DNA of 46,802 bases, from the NCBI GenBank assembly GCA_013817305.1, contig JACDCY010000010.1, positions 1 through 46,802 of the forward strand, read 5' to 3'. Shown piece by piece: positions 26,330 to 34,621 of the stretch; the first letter of the stretch is position 1; every line of letters starts with the position of its first letter. A program made the position numbers and the translations under genes. Below the pieces are notes generated by a model. The model saw only the letters and a program-made list of their open reading frames with translations, did no database searches and was not told the origin of the DNA. This stretch comes from Gemmatimonadaceae bacterium (GTDB lineage Bacteria; Gemmatimonadota; Gemmatimonadetes; Gemmatimonadales; Gemmatimonadaceae).

Positions 26330-26778
26330 TACTCCTCGCAGAGAAAGCGCGCGATGACGTTCACGTTGGCGGGTGCTGTAATGCGAAGTCCCAGCCGTTC
26401 ACCGCCGTCCAGGACCACGTCTTCATCGGGAGCCCAGCGGAACTCCACGCCGGTCTGCGGGTGGATGTTTTCGTAGAAGATACTATCTCCAGCAGTCGGC
26501 GGTGCGCTGGCATCCCTTGTGACCGTTGCCTGAATCGCCGCAGACCCCGGACGCATCTTTGTCTTCGTCCCACTCGACATCGTGCCCGCCGTGGTTTGCC
26601 GCGTCACCTCAATGACCACAGGCTCCGCGTTGCCGGCAACGCCGTCAAAGCTCATCGCCACGGAACGCACAGCCACCATTTGATTGGCGGGTGCCAGCAC
26701 TTGCAGCACTGTTTTTGCGGTGGCGGCCACCAGTGCCACCTCGCCCCCCGTGTGCGCCGAAAAAAGTAATCTCGCCAT
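26329..26778 (-). CDS. Putative structural protein, 149 aa
   Basis: Beta-rich and without a recognised family: ATAKTVLQVLAPANQMVAVR, VAMSFDGVAGNAEPVVIEVT, then DEDVVLDGGERLGLRITAPA and VNVIARFLCEE. The pattern resembles small phage head or tail decoration proteins. I chose ATG at 26778; a GTG at 26787 would add three residues. It lies in a run of surface-type genes, 16 bases after the previous stop. Confidence 0.55.
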   Translation of the reverse strand: MARLLFSAHTGGEVALVAATAKTVLQVLAPANQMVAVRSVAMSFDGVAGNAEPVVIEVTRQTTAGTMSSGTKTKMRPGSAAIQATVTRDASAPPTAGDSIFYENIHPQTGVEFRWAPDEDVVLDGGERLGLRITAPANVNVIARFLCEE

Positions 26779-26794
26779 CTCTGACACCGTCCCT

Positions 26795-27253
26795 TTACGC
26801 GATCCGAATTAAACCAGTCGTGCCGTTGTCGGTCGGCATCGTGAGCGTGAACGTCCCCGCCGTGACCGTCTGTGATCCGAACGTGTGGACGCTGATCGCG
26901 AGCTTCGTCGCCGACGTGTCGTTGTAGATCAGCACGGCATCGAAGGCCGTGGACAACGTGACGGTCGGGTAGACGATCGACGCGCTCGGCGTCCAGTGCG
27001 CGGTGGTGCCATCGATCGCCGGCGTGTTCGCGTTGGTAATCACCACGCCGGCCGCGGTGTAGCCGGTGCCAGACACTTCGCCCGCCGAGCTGTAGACGGT
27101 GTCACTCGCGTTCCGCGTGGCCGACACGAGATAGAGCGCCGCCTTGAAAGTGTCCTTGGTCGTCGCGCCGCGCACGACGGTCGCACCGAAGGCGTGCAAT
27201 GCCAGCATCAAATCCCGCTTGAACACGGTGGTCATCGCCTGTGTGTTAGCCAT
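26795..27253 (-). CDS. Putative phage structural protein, 152 aa
   Basis: The sequence looks like a small protein I have seen in structural regions of many phages and prophages: MANTQAMTTVFKRDLMLALH, then HAFGATVVRGATTKDTFKAA, a GEVSGTGYTAAGVVI stretch, and the end AVLIYNDTSATKLAISVHTF followed by TVTAGTFTLTMPTDNG. No characterised function is known to me. Its beta-rich make-up and position suggest a head or tail decoration component. Confidence 0.68.
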   Translation of the reverse strand: MANTQAMTTVFKRDLMLALHAFGATVVRGATTKDTFKAALYLVSATRNASDTVYSSAGEVSGTGYTAAGVVITNANTPAIDGTTAHWTPSASIVYPTVTLSTAFDAVLIYNDTSATKLAISVHTFGSQTVTAGTFTLTMPTDNGTTGLIRIA

Positions 27254-27285
27254 CTTCCGTCTCCTCCTGTGGTTTCGCTCACGTG

Positions 27286-27549
27286 TTACCCGATCATGGC
27301 GGCCACCACGTCGGCGACAACCGAGGCGTCTTTGAGAATGCAGTGTGCGTCGCGTCTCACCAGCACCGCGCCGGTGTCGTCCGGGCGCGGGTAGTCAAGG
27401 TGCGTTCGGCAGACCTCGCAGGATGGGTCGTGGGCCAGATGTCGCCATTCCACCCACACCACGAACTCGCCAGGACGGTCTTCAAAGCCCACCGTGCGCG
27501 CAAGGATGGCCTCATCCACCGGGCCGTGTGTCGTATTGATCTGTGCCAT
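27286..27549 (-). CDS. Hypothetical protein, 87 aa
   Basis: Not recognised. It has a small alpha/beta outline (EFVVWVEWRHLAHD, AVLVRRDAHCILKDASVVAD) with a CEVC pair near residue 44 and one more Cys near 70, so metal binding is conceivable but unproven. The start ATG at 27549 follows a 60-base gap with no obvious signal. It sits between structural genes. Confidence 0.55.
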   Translation of the reverse strand: MAQINTTHGPVDEAILARTVGFEDRPGEFVVWVEWRHLAHDPSCEVCRTHLDYPRPDDTGAVLVRRDAHCILKDASVVADVVAAMIG

Positions 27550-27609
27550 AGGGTCTGCCCTCGAGGGGCCGAGCGCGACCAGCGGCCACGCGCTCAGCCC
27601 CAGGGGTGC

Positions 27610-28257
27610 TTACTTGCTTTTCGCCCGTCCACCGAGCTTGCCGGTGGTCGTTTTCGCCTTCGACGCCTTCGCGGTCTTGGCCGCGGCGGGCTTGTCCGCC
27701 TTGGCCGCCTTATCAGCCTTCGCGGTCTTCGCCGTCACGCCACCGGGGCGCTGGGACGCGAACGACGTGGTCTGGTCGGCCGAGGCCGCGGCATCCTCCC
27801 GCCGCTGCTCGTCGCGCGCCGTATCCTCGGACGACTTCCGTGCTTCGGTCTTTTCCTCAGACGTGCGCGCGTTGGCCTGTTCACCCGCGCGGCGCCGTAC
27901 GGCGTTGCGGTCCGTCTCGCCGGCCGCCTTCGCTGCCTGATCTGCCAGCAACGCCGTCTGGTTGGCGAGCGCGCGGAGCTCCTCGGCACTCGGCTGCCCC
28001 TCGTCACCGGGCAGGTTGTCGGCGTCGGGAACGTCGCTGTAGCCGCCGTCGAGGGCGTCTTCCTCGTCGGGACTGTTCACCAGGCGCATGGGTTTGGTTT
28101 TGTGGAACCGCCAGCCCGGATACTTGGTGACGTGCTCGGGCGTGGTCTCTTTGACCTGCGCCGCTCGGCGAAGTTCGTCAGGAGAGCTGTCTTTGCTGAT
28201 GGCGTCGAGCAGTTCCTCGTGCTCGCTTTGCGGGCTGTTGTTGTCGGTCGGTGGCAT
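27610..28257 (-). CDS. Lys/Ala-rich basic protein, 215 aa
   Basis: The N-terminal half is acidic and probably helical (EHEELLDAISKDSSPDELRR, EEDALDGGYSDVPDADNLPG). The C-terminal half is strongly basic and made of short Lys/Ala repeats (KTAKADKAAKADKPAAAK, TAKASKAKTTTGKLGGRAKS), like the tails of DNA-binding proteins such as histone H1. It has no known domain that I can name. A role in condensing or contacting packaged DNA is possible, and a simple linker protein is the alternative. Confidence 0.6.
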   Translation of the reverse strand: MPPTDNNSPQSEHEELLDAISKDSSPDELRRAAQVKETTPEHVTKYPGWRFHKTKPMRLVNSPDEEDALDGGYSDVPDADNLPGDEGQPSAEELRALANQTALLADQAAKAAGETDRNAVRRRAGEQANARTSEEKTEARKSSEDTARDEQRREDAAASADQTTSFASQRPGGVTAKTAKADKAAKADKPAAAKTAKASKAKTTTGKLGGRAKSK

Positions 28258-28290
28258 GGCGTCTGTCTCCTTGAGTGGGTGAAGGGTGGT

Positions 28291-30441
28291 TTACGGCCGT
28301 GGTCGTTGCAGGAACGGCGTGATGTCGGGGACGGACGCATTCGTCCAGCGCAGCGTCACCATGTTGCGAATGCGCCCATCGAGCGAGTAATTCCCGCGAT
28401 AGCCGTTTGAACTGGTGTCGTACTCGACAAACCACTCCTGCAAGCCGACTTCCGCCGTGGTGAGTTCCCACTGGGCGACGGTCTGGGACACCTGTGGCGA
28501 GCCCGTGGCTGGGGTGGCGGGTGTGCCGGCGACCGCATAGGTGAAAATCTTCGATGTGGACTTGGTGATAACAAAGGTGCCGTTGTACTCGGGCTCCGTC
28601 GCCCCAGACATGGTGACGGTCATGCCCGTTTCTAGTTTGTGGTTCGCCAAGGTGGTGGCGGTCGCCGTGGCACCACTGCGGGTAATGGCCGCGGCGAGCG
28701 TGGGCGCGGGCACGTCCGGGTTCCAGTTCGTGGAGGTCTGCCGGGCGTCGATAATTTGCACCGGGCCTCGGGTTTCATCGGCCACCCAATAGCTGATGAT
28801 GTCCCAGTCGTCCTCAACGATCTTGAGCAGAATAAAGGTGCGGACCCATACATTGGCGTACAACCCCATCGTGTTCGCCATCGGCTCGAGGGGGCCGCCG
28901 TTTGCGCCGGTGACATTCGGGCCGGCGCAGCCGGCATATTGTGGTTCCCATATAGTCACCGCGCAATCGCGCTGCGTGTAGTTCCGGAAATCTAGACTCC
29001 CGATGTAGGCGGAATTACTACCCCAATCAGCCGGGTTCGAGAGCGTCGTGCCGGCCCACTGGATACGCGGCTCAAACCAAATCCTCCCGGTGATCCAGTT
29101 GTACCATTTGATCGTGTCCTGGGTGCCGGACGTGCGAAGCTGGTTGTAACCACTACCGAGAAGGGTGTCCTGGATCACCAGATAGGTGAACCCGTTCTCC
29201 CCAACCAACGGCATCTTGAGCCCCCCGCCGGTAATGGGCGAGTTGACATTCAACTGCACCGCGGTGCCGATGGCGTGCGCGACGGCGGTGGTGCCGTCTG
29301 CGCCTCGCGTCACATTGACCTGCTGACCAGTGCAGGAGCCATTGACGAACGAGATGGCGCACCCATTTAGCAACACGACTTCGTTTCCCAACTTGGCGGA
29401 CTTGATGATGCTGTTGTGTTGGTTCGTCGTGCTCGTCAGCGTGATGACGGTGGCCGACGCATCCACGGCCACGGTCAGCGTTTGCGATCGCCCCACCGTG
29501 TCGAAGCCAGGGATCGACGTGTCGGCGTATTCACGCGGGCTCGTGTACGTCACGAAGTCCGGCACATCGGCGTTGTTGCTCATCTTGTAGCCGCCGCCGT
29601 TGCCACTTCTGAGCTGGTGTTCGTAGTGCGCAAACGCGCAATTCACGGAGCTGCCGCCCGAACCCTTCGCAATGCCAGCGGCCGGTCGGAACGAATACGC
29701 CTTGTAGCACGCCGCATTCGCCAGCAGCCCGTTGAAATAGTCGTGCGGCCCCTCAGCGGTCGGGTCCGTGCATCGGTGGTTGACGATCTGGAGTGTCGCC
29801 GTCACCGCGGCGGCGTCGGTCGCGCGCACCGTGAACGTCACCTGCTGGGCCGCGACGGAGCACGTGCCGCTCAGTGCGCCGGTTGAAGCGTTGAGCGTGA
29901 GGCCGGTCAGCGGCGACCCCACCGACACCGCCCACGTGCAGGGGGGCGTGCCGCCGCTACACTGGAAGGTATTGCTGTACGCGACAGACAAGGTCGCGTT
30001 CGGGATCGTACTGTTGCCCATGACCTGTAGCGGTGCCGGCCCGCTGCTGGCCGAGACCACGAGCGACAGCGATCCACTATCGGCCGTGAGCGCGCCCTGG
30101 TCGGTCACGCGAAAGACGAGCGTGGACACGCCGGCCGTCGTGCAATTGCCGGTGATCGCGCCGGTCGCGGCCGCCAGCGAGAGCCCGGCCGGCAGCGTGC
30201 CGCTCTGCACCGCCCACGTCCGCGTGAGGCCCACGCCGCCCGTGGACTCCAGCGTACGGGTGTAGGCCGCGCCGCCGACCGTGCAACCGGGGAGTGAGGC
30301 CGTCGTCACCGCGAGTGGCGGGTTGGGCGTCTCGGCCACCCGTCCACGGCGACCAATGGACAGCGCGTGCGACTGGGCATCGAGCGATGCCGTGAGCGTC
30401 AGGAGCACCAGCCCCACGCACGCCCACCCGTGGCGCATCAT
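28291..30441 (-). CDS. Secreted-looking 716-aa protein with Ig-like repeats
   Basis: The N-terminus looks like a Sec signal peptide: MMRHGWACVGLVLLTLTASL then DAQ. At least two immunoglobulin/cadherin-like repeats follow (TRTWAVQSGTLPAGLSLAAA with TGAITGNCTTAGVST, and TWAVSVGSPLTGLTLNASTG with ALSGTCSV), the putative-Ig type with GLSL and TGAISG-like motifs, common in secreted bacterial adhesins. A large C-terminal region of about 450 residues has beta-rich and Trp-containing stretches (TIKWYNWITGRIWFEPRIQW). The ATG overlaps the previous stop (ATGATG). A phage surface or adhesin role is likely; enzyme activity is not visible. Confidence 0.68.
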   Translation of the reverse strand: MMRHGWACVGLVLLTLTASLDAQSHALSIGRRGRVAETPNPPLAVTTASLPGCTVGGAAYTRTLESTGGVGLTRTWAVQSGTLPAGLSLAAATGAITGNCTTAGVSTLVFRVTDQGALTADSGSLSLVVSASSGPAPLQVMGNSTIPNATLSVAYSNTFQCSGGTPPCTWAVSVGSPLTGLTLNASTGALSGTCSVAAQQVTFTVRATDAAAVTATLQIVNHRCTDPTAEGPHDYFNGLLANAACYKAYSFRPAAGIAKGSGGSSVNCAFAHYEHQLRSGNGGGYKMSNNADVPDFVTYTSPREYADTSIPGFDTVGRSQTLTVAVDASATVITLTSTTNQHNSIIKSAKLGNEVVLLNGCAISFVNGSCTGQQVNVTRGADGTTAVAHAIGTAVQLNVNSPITGGGLKMPLVGENGFTYLVIQDTLLGSGYNQLRTSGTQDTIKWYNWITGRIWFEPRIQWAGTTLSNPADWGSNSAYIGSLDFRNYTQRDCAVTIWEPQYAGCAGPNVTGANGGPLEPMANTMGLYANVWVRTFILLKIVEDDWDIISYWVADETRGPVQIIDARQTSTNWNPDVPAPTLAAAITRSGATATATTLANHKLETGMTVTMSGATEPEYNGTFVITKSTSKIFTYAVAGTPATPATGSPQVSQTVAQWELTTAEVGLQEWFVEYDTSSNGYRGNYSLDGRIRNMVTLRWTNASVPDITPFLQRPRP

Positions 30442-30989
30442 TTGTAGAAGACTCCGAGATAAATACCCGCCACGGCGCTGGTGTTGTCGGTCGTCGTGCC
30501 GCCGCCGGTCACACAGAAAGCGATGCCGGTCGTGTGTGTCGTCGGTAGGGGGAATATCAACACCAGCGGCCCCACCGTGTTCGCGGGAATGGGGATCGCC
30601 GCACCTTTCACGCCCGTGGCGCTGCTACACGTGGGTGCGCCCGCCGCATCGTAGCGCCGTAGGTACGCGGTGGTGGCTGTGGTATTGACCGCCCAAATGC
30701 CGTAGAACGCACCCGAGGAGTTTTTACAGTTCACCGCGTTGGTCGAAACCGTCGTGATGTGGCCGCATTCCTCGACGGCCGTCACCACGGCCGCGCCGCC
30801 GACCTCGGAAATGTTCATGCCGATCGGCGATGAGTTAACGACCGTGACATCACCCGTCCCGCCGCCACCGCCGCCGCCACCAGGACCGACGACGATGGGC
30901 GCCTGGCCTAACGGCTCGGCCACGGCCGAGAACAGGATCAGGGCCAGGACCAGTAGCGCGCCGGTGCCGAAGGTGTGCAGTCGCGTCAT
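30438..30989 (-). CDS. Secreted-looking protein, 183 aa
   Basis: The N-terminus MTRLHTFGTGALLVLALILF then SAVAEPLGQA is a clear signal-peptide pattern, with small residues before the probable cut. A run of eight glycines follows, then a compact domain with four or five cysteines (EECGHITTVSTNAVNCKNSS, APTCSSATG, GIAFCVTGGG) that could form disulphides in the periplasm or outside. The start at 30989 lies two bases after the previous stop, and the end overlaps the 716-residue gene. Function unknown. Confidence 0.65.
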   Translation of the reverse strand: MTRLHTFGTGALLVLALILFSAVAEPLGQAPIVVGPGGGGGGGGTGDVTVVNSSPIGMNISEVGGAAVVTAVEECGHITTVSTNAVNCKNSSGAFYGIWAVNTTATTAYLRRYDAAGAPTCSSATGVKGAAIPIPANTVGPLVLIFPLPTTHTTGIAFCVTGGGTTTDNTSAVAGIYLGVFYK

Positions 30990-30991
30990 GG

Positions 30992-31357
30992 TTACGGCTC
31001 CGTCCAGCAATGAATATTCAGCACGCCGCTCGTGCCGCCGGTGCTGATAAACCGGAGATCGAGCAGTTGCGGCAGGTAGGTGAAGGTGACATGCGACCCG
31101 GCCGTCATCAGTGTGCCGACCGCGCTGGTGGGGTCGGTCCCGTCCCACCGATACCGGATGTCGGCCGTGTCGAGCTGTAAGTGACACGCGGACACCTGCG
31201 GCTGGCCCGGTTGCCGCGGACGCAGCGTCGCCACGGGAATACGGACGGCCGTGGCGCCCACGGTGAGCTGCGTAAAGCGCACCGTGGACGGCTGCGCGAC
31301 GGCCGTGCCGACGAACAGCGTGAGGATCGCAGCGATCGCCAAAAAGCGTGTGCGCAT
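30992..31357 (-). CDS. Secreted-looking protein, 121 aa
   Basis: A textbook-looking signal peptide (MRTRFLAIAAILTLFVGTAV then AQP) is followed by a small beta-rich domain (TVRFTQLTVGATAVRIPVAT, SACHLQLDTADIRYRWDG, AGSHVTFTYLPQLLDLRFIS) with two cysteines, near residues 58 and 117. ATG at 31357 has AAGGAC nine bases upstream, so the longer open frame, which is antisense-like to the coat gene, is not used. It starts the run of signal-peptide genes. Function unknown. Confidence 0.65.
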   Translation of the reverse strand: MRTRFLAIAAILTLFVGTAVAQPSTVRFTQLTVGATAVRIPVATLRPRQPGQPQVSACHLQLDTADIRYRWDGTDPTSAVGTLMTAGSHVTFTYLPQLLDLRFISTGGTSGVLNIHCWTEP

Positions 31358-31377
31358 GGGGTTGTCCTTTTCCACAG

Positions 31378-31413
31378 CGTCGCTCGAGCGACGGCATACC
31401 CACCGCTCGAGCG
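31378..31413. repeat. Two CGCTCGAGCG palindromes
   Basis: A perfect 16-base palindrome (31378-31393, CGTCGCTCGAGCGACG) and a second copy of its 10-base core (31404-31413) lie 23 bases apart, start to start, in the 65-base gap between the head accessory gene and the first signal-peptide gene. On the minus-strand transcript each could form a hairpin, or the two could pair with each other. A protein-binding site or an RNA structure that changes expression between the two operon parts is possible. Confidence 0.5.
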
Positions 31414-31422
31414 ACCCATGTG

Positions 31423-32031
31423 TTACGCGAACGTGGTCCCGACCGACGCCACGACGTTCCAGAACCCGTCCTGCGCTTCGACGGTGAAGCCCGCGCCGGC
31501 AAACGCGGCAAACGTGCCGGTGTTGACCGTCGCGGCGCCCGTCTTGAACAGGCCGGTCGCCGTGATCACGTGGGCGAACGCGGTGCCCGACGTGAACGTG
31601 AGGCGCTGGCCGTTCATGGCCTTGTTCGGCGCCGCCAAGGTGCCGAGATAGACCCCGGCCTTCTTGATGGCGTAGTCGGTCAGGAACTCGTCCCCGCGGA
31701 CCGGGACGATCCCTGAGATGCCGAGCGTGATGTGCTCGGGGAAGTGCGGCGCGATCTTGCCGGACGCCGCCACCGGATGCGACGGAAACTCGTCCGCCTC
31801 GCCGGTGCCGAAAATGACCGAGGCGAGCGCGTTGTGCGCGACCGCCTGCGTGCCCTGGTCTCCGCGCGAGCGGACTTTGACCAGGTTGGAACCGACGATC
31901 TCGACAACGGCCATGTATTCGTTGTCGATCTTCATCGGCCGGTTCGCGGTGGCGCCCAACGTGGACACCACTGCGATGTCTAAGGCGTCCTGCGAGATCC
32001 CGGTTGAGAGTTGCGTGGTCGTGAGTGGCAT
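31423..32031 (-). CDS. Head accessory/structural protein, 202 aa
   Basis: Directly follows the coat gene, where P22-like phages and relatives carry head decoration or accessory proteins. It is beta-rich and Gly/Ala/Val-rich (EYMAVVEIVGSNLVKVRSRG, HITLGISGIVPVRGDEFLTD, AMNGQRLTFTSGTAFAHVIT) and ends NVVASVGTTFA. No enzyme motif. The start ATG at 32031 is 36 bases after the coat stop. Decoration function is inferred from position. Confidence 0.6.
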   Translation of the reverse strand: MPLTTTQLSTGISQDALDIAVVSTLGATANRPMKIDNEYMAVVEIVGSNLVKVRSRGDQGTQAVAHNALASVIFGTGEADEFPSHPVAASGKIAPHFPEHITLGISGIVPVRGDEFLTDYAIKKAGVYLGTLAAPNKAMNGQRLTFTSGTAFAHVITATGLFKTGAATVNTGTFAAFAGAGFTVEAQDGFWNVVASVGTTFA

Positions 32032-32067
32032 CTTCGTCTCCTGAAAGTGGGTTAAGCGCCGCCGGTC

Positions 32068-33315
32068 TTAGCTGGCCACGCGGACAGCCATCTCGGGGCG
32101 AACAGCCTTCCACCCATACATGATGTCTAATCTGGCTGGGCTTTGGTCGGTCATCACTGAATACGCCTTGACGAACCGCACCGCGATCCCGAGCGCCTTG
32201 TTGCGGATACGCTCTGCGGCCCAGACGCCGCCGGGCATTTCGAGGTCCACCATGACGCAGGCGAACGCATCCGGGTTGTAGATGAGTCCCTGCGGTGAGG
32301 GCAGGTTGGCGTAGGCCGAGACGTGACCGAACGTGGTGATCGGCGCGCTGTCGGCGGCGCCGGCGTTGACGGTCTGCGAGGTGCCGCTCGTGGAGAGCGC
32401 CGGCTTGATGGACACCGTGGCGAGCCCGCCCGCGGTCGTATCGACATCGGCCTGGACGACGAAGTCCTGCAAGATGCCGATGGACTGGTAGTTCATCGAG
32501 TTGACGCCGTAGACCCCGGTGAGCTGGATCACGTCGCCTTTCTTCCAGAAGCCGACCACGTTCGCGGTGGCGTTCTTGACGAGGAGCGTTGTGCCGGTCT
32601 GGCCGGCACCGTTGACCTGTGGCGCACCGCCCAGCGCCCCGACCGTATGCACGGCGAGGTTCTGGTCCATGTACCACTCTTCGATGCCCAGCGCGGCGCC
32701 GCCGAACATGCCCGTCTTGAAGTTGCTGGCGATCTGTGATGCCGGCGAGAAGAGCTGCGACACGCCCGACATGAGCGACGCGTGCATCGCCGGCGACAGG
32801 ATCGCGATCCGGCCGGCCACGCCGATGCCGAAGGACGTCAGCTTCGTGTTGGCCGCGAGGTAGGGTGCCATCGCCGCTTGCGGCAGCGTGCCGGTGGAGC
32901 CGGGGACGACGCCGGGCGTACCAACGGTGTTCCACACCTCCTGGTACATGCGCTGCAACCCGTCGAAGTCGAGCTGGTTGACGAGGGCTTCGACCGCGGG
33001 CGCGATGTAGCGCTTCTTGTAGTCTTCGATCTCGAGCGTGAGGCTCGCCATCGAGAACTCGAGGCCGATATGTGCCTGATCGGTGATCGTGATCGGCACG
33101 ATGTTGTCATTGACCGGGGAGATCACGAGGGCCTGGCCCTTGTTCACCCGGTAGCGCTGCGGCAGTCGTGCGTTGACCGTGTAGCCAACCTTGCCGCCTT
33201 CTTTTGCGAACTCGTCACTGTAAGAGCGGTTGACGTTGTTCGCGAACTTCATTGAGTTCAGGAACAGCTCGCCCACTCCGCGCATGATGCGCTCGGCATT
33301 GCGTACTTGATTCAT
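32068..33315 (-). CDS. Major capsid (coat) protein, P22 type
   Basis: A 415-residue coat protein resembling the P22 coat family (an HK97-fold protein with its own inserted domain). Recognisable stretches: NRSYSDEFAKEGGKVGYTVN near the start, ARLPQRYRVNKGQALVISP, the core ITDQAHIGLEFSMASLTLEI, EALVNQLDFDGLQRMYQEVW, AGRIAILSPAMHASLMSG and the C-terminal RFVKAYSVMTDQSPARLDIM then YGWKAVRPEMAVRV. About 420 copies build a T=7 shell in P22. The scaffold gene directly upstream fits. The length is normal for the family. Confidence 0.87.
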   Translation of the reverse strand: MNQVRNAERIMRGVGELFLNSMKFANNVNRSYSDEFAKEGGKVGYTVNARLPQRYRVNKGQALVISPVNDNIVPITITDQAHIGLEFSMASLTLEIEDYKKRYIAPAVEALVNQLDFDGLQRMYQEVWNTVGTPGVVPGSTGTLPQAAMAPYLAANTKLTSFGIGVAGRIAILSPAMHASLMSGVSQLFSPASQIASNFKTGMFGGAALGIEEWYMDQNLAVHTVGALGGAPQVNGAGQTGTTLLVKNATANVVGFWKKGDVIQLTGVYGVNSMNYQSIGILQDFVVQADVDTTAGGLATVSIKPALSTSGTSQTVNAGAADSAPITTFGHVSAYANLPSPQGLIYNPDAFACVMVDLEMPGGVWAAERIRNKALGIAVRFVKAYSVMTDQSPARLDIMYGWKAVRPEMAVRVAS

Positions 33316-33349
33316 GGCGCCACCGGCGCGGGCTCTTCACCCGCACCGC

Positions 33350-34621
33350 CTATCGGCGCGCCGGCTTCTTCTTTCGCATACGATCCCAGTCCGCCTGTGT
33401 CCACTCGTCTGGGTGCTTTTCGTCGCGATCGTCCGACGTGCCAAGTTGCCGTCCCGCCACATGCCTGAGTGGAGGGGCCGCATTTGTCATTCGGGGAGCG
33501 GACCGCGACGAGGCATCTTGAGGAACGCCGCCGGTTCGCAATGTGACGTTGAGCTCGCCGAGCGCCATTAAGGCGTCTGCGGGGGGCAAGTCTGCGATGC
33601 GCTTGACCTCCGCAGGGTTTCTTGTCATATACGCGACGATGGTCGAGGGGTTTTCTGATCGCTTGATCGCGGCCATCATCGGCAGCGTCAAGATCGGCTC
33701 GATACGTTCCTGAAAGGCCGTGGCCTGTTTCGGATGATGAGCCAGGTAGTCGTAGAGTAGCATCCCGTTCGGATGACGCTGCACAATCGTTGTGAGCGTA
33801 TTACTGGTTAGGTTTTTCAGTGTTTCTAATCCGCGGTCGAGCACGCCGGGGTTCTTCTCGAAGTAGTCGTCGCGTCGTGCTTGGAACTCCAGGATGATCG
33901 CCTGCTCGCGCTCCTTGGACTGCCGCTCTTCGAGTTGCTTGACGGCTTCGGTGCGGCCGGCTTCGCGCGCCTGGTCGAGCAGTTCTGAGGTCTTGGCCGT
34001 CGCTTCCGCGAGGACGGACTGCTTGTCCGCCAGGCTGGACTGCTTGCTCCATTGCGTGTAGTCACGCATGAACTCATCGAACTCTTTGTTGTCCTTCTGG
34101 TATGTGTCCCAGTCTGGCGCCTCGCCCACCACGATTGGTTCCGGCGCGGGTGCCTTGCGCTGCTCGCGCTCGGTCTGGAGCGTGGCGATTTCGCGCTTGA
34201 GTGCCTCGTGCTGCCGGCGGGTCTCGGTGAGCGTGCGCTCCTCGGTTTCCCGTTCGGTCTTGATGCGCGCCACGCGGCGCTTTTCCTCGGCCTGCCGTGC
34301 GGCCCACGTGCGTTTCTTGCCCTGACGCTTGGACTCGTCGGCCTCTTCGGGGTCGGGTACGTCGTCGGTGTCCTTGGCGGCGCCTTCGCTGTCGCCGTCT
34401 TCGTCGGCCTCGTCCGCATCGGCGTCCTCGACGTCGGGCTCGAGCTCTTCGGCGACATCATCGTCCGTGGCGACGCCGGGTTCGACGGCGGGCGTACGCT
34501 CGGTCTCGGCGCGGCCCAGTTCGCCCGCGCTGTCCCCTTCCCAGCCGCCCTCCGCGACGTAGGGAGTCGCGATGTCAAGATCCGAGCGCATCATCGCGCC
34601 AACGTCTTTGGTCGTCAGCAT
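33350..34621 (-). CDS. Scaffolding protein
   Basis: A 423-residue, very charged, mostly helical protein. The N-terminal third is acidic (EELEPDVEDADADEADEDGD), the middle is a long coiled coil (RQAEEKRRVARIKTEREteer region, ALKREIATLQTEREQRKA), and the C-terminus is basic (DWDRMRKKKPARR), matching the basic C-terminal coat-binding end of the P22 scaffold. It lies just before the coat gene. Scaffolds guide coat assembly and leave the shell later. The start ATG at 34621 overlaps the end of the upstream endonuclease gene by seven bases. Confidence 0.8.
   Translation of the reverse strand: MLTTKDVGAMMRSDLDIATPYVAEGGWEGDSAGELGRAETERTPAVEPGVATDDDVAEELEPDVEDADADEADEDGDSEGAAKDTDDVPDPEEADESKRQGKKRTWAARQAEEKRRVARIKTERETEERTLTETRRQHEALKREIATLQTEREQRKAPAPEPIVVGEAPDWDTYQKDNKEFDEFMRDYTQWSKQSSLADKQSVLAEATAKTSELLDQAREAGRTEAVKQLEERQSKEREQAIILEFQARRDDYFEKNPGVLDRGLETLKNLTSNTLTTIVQRHPNGMLLYDYLAHHPKQATAFQERIEPILTLPMMAAIKRSENPSTIVAYMTRNPAEVKRIADLPPADALMALGELNVTLRTGGVPQDASSRSAPRMTNAAPPLRHVAGRQLGTSDDRDEKHPDEWTQADWDRMRKKKPARR

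Noticed and set aside
30992-32935. 647-codon minus frame over coat and accessory genes
   Set aside because: Its first 525 codons overlap the coat and accessory genes in another frame and are Arg/Gly/His-rich. Only the last 121 codons, from ATG 31357, look like a protein.
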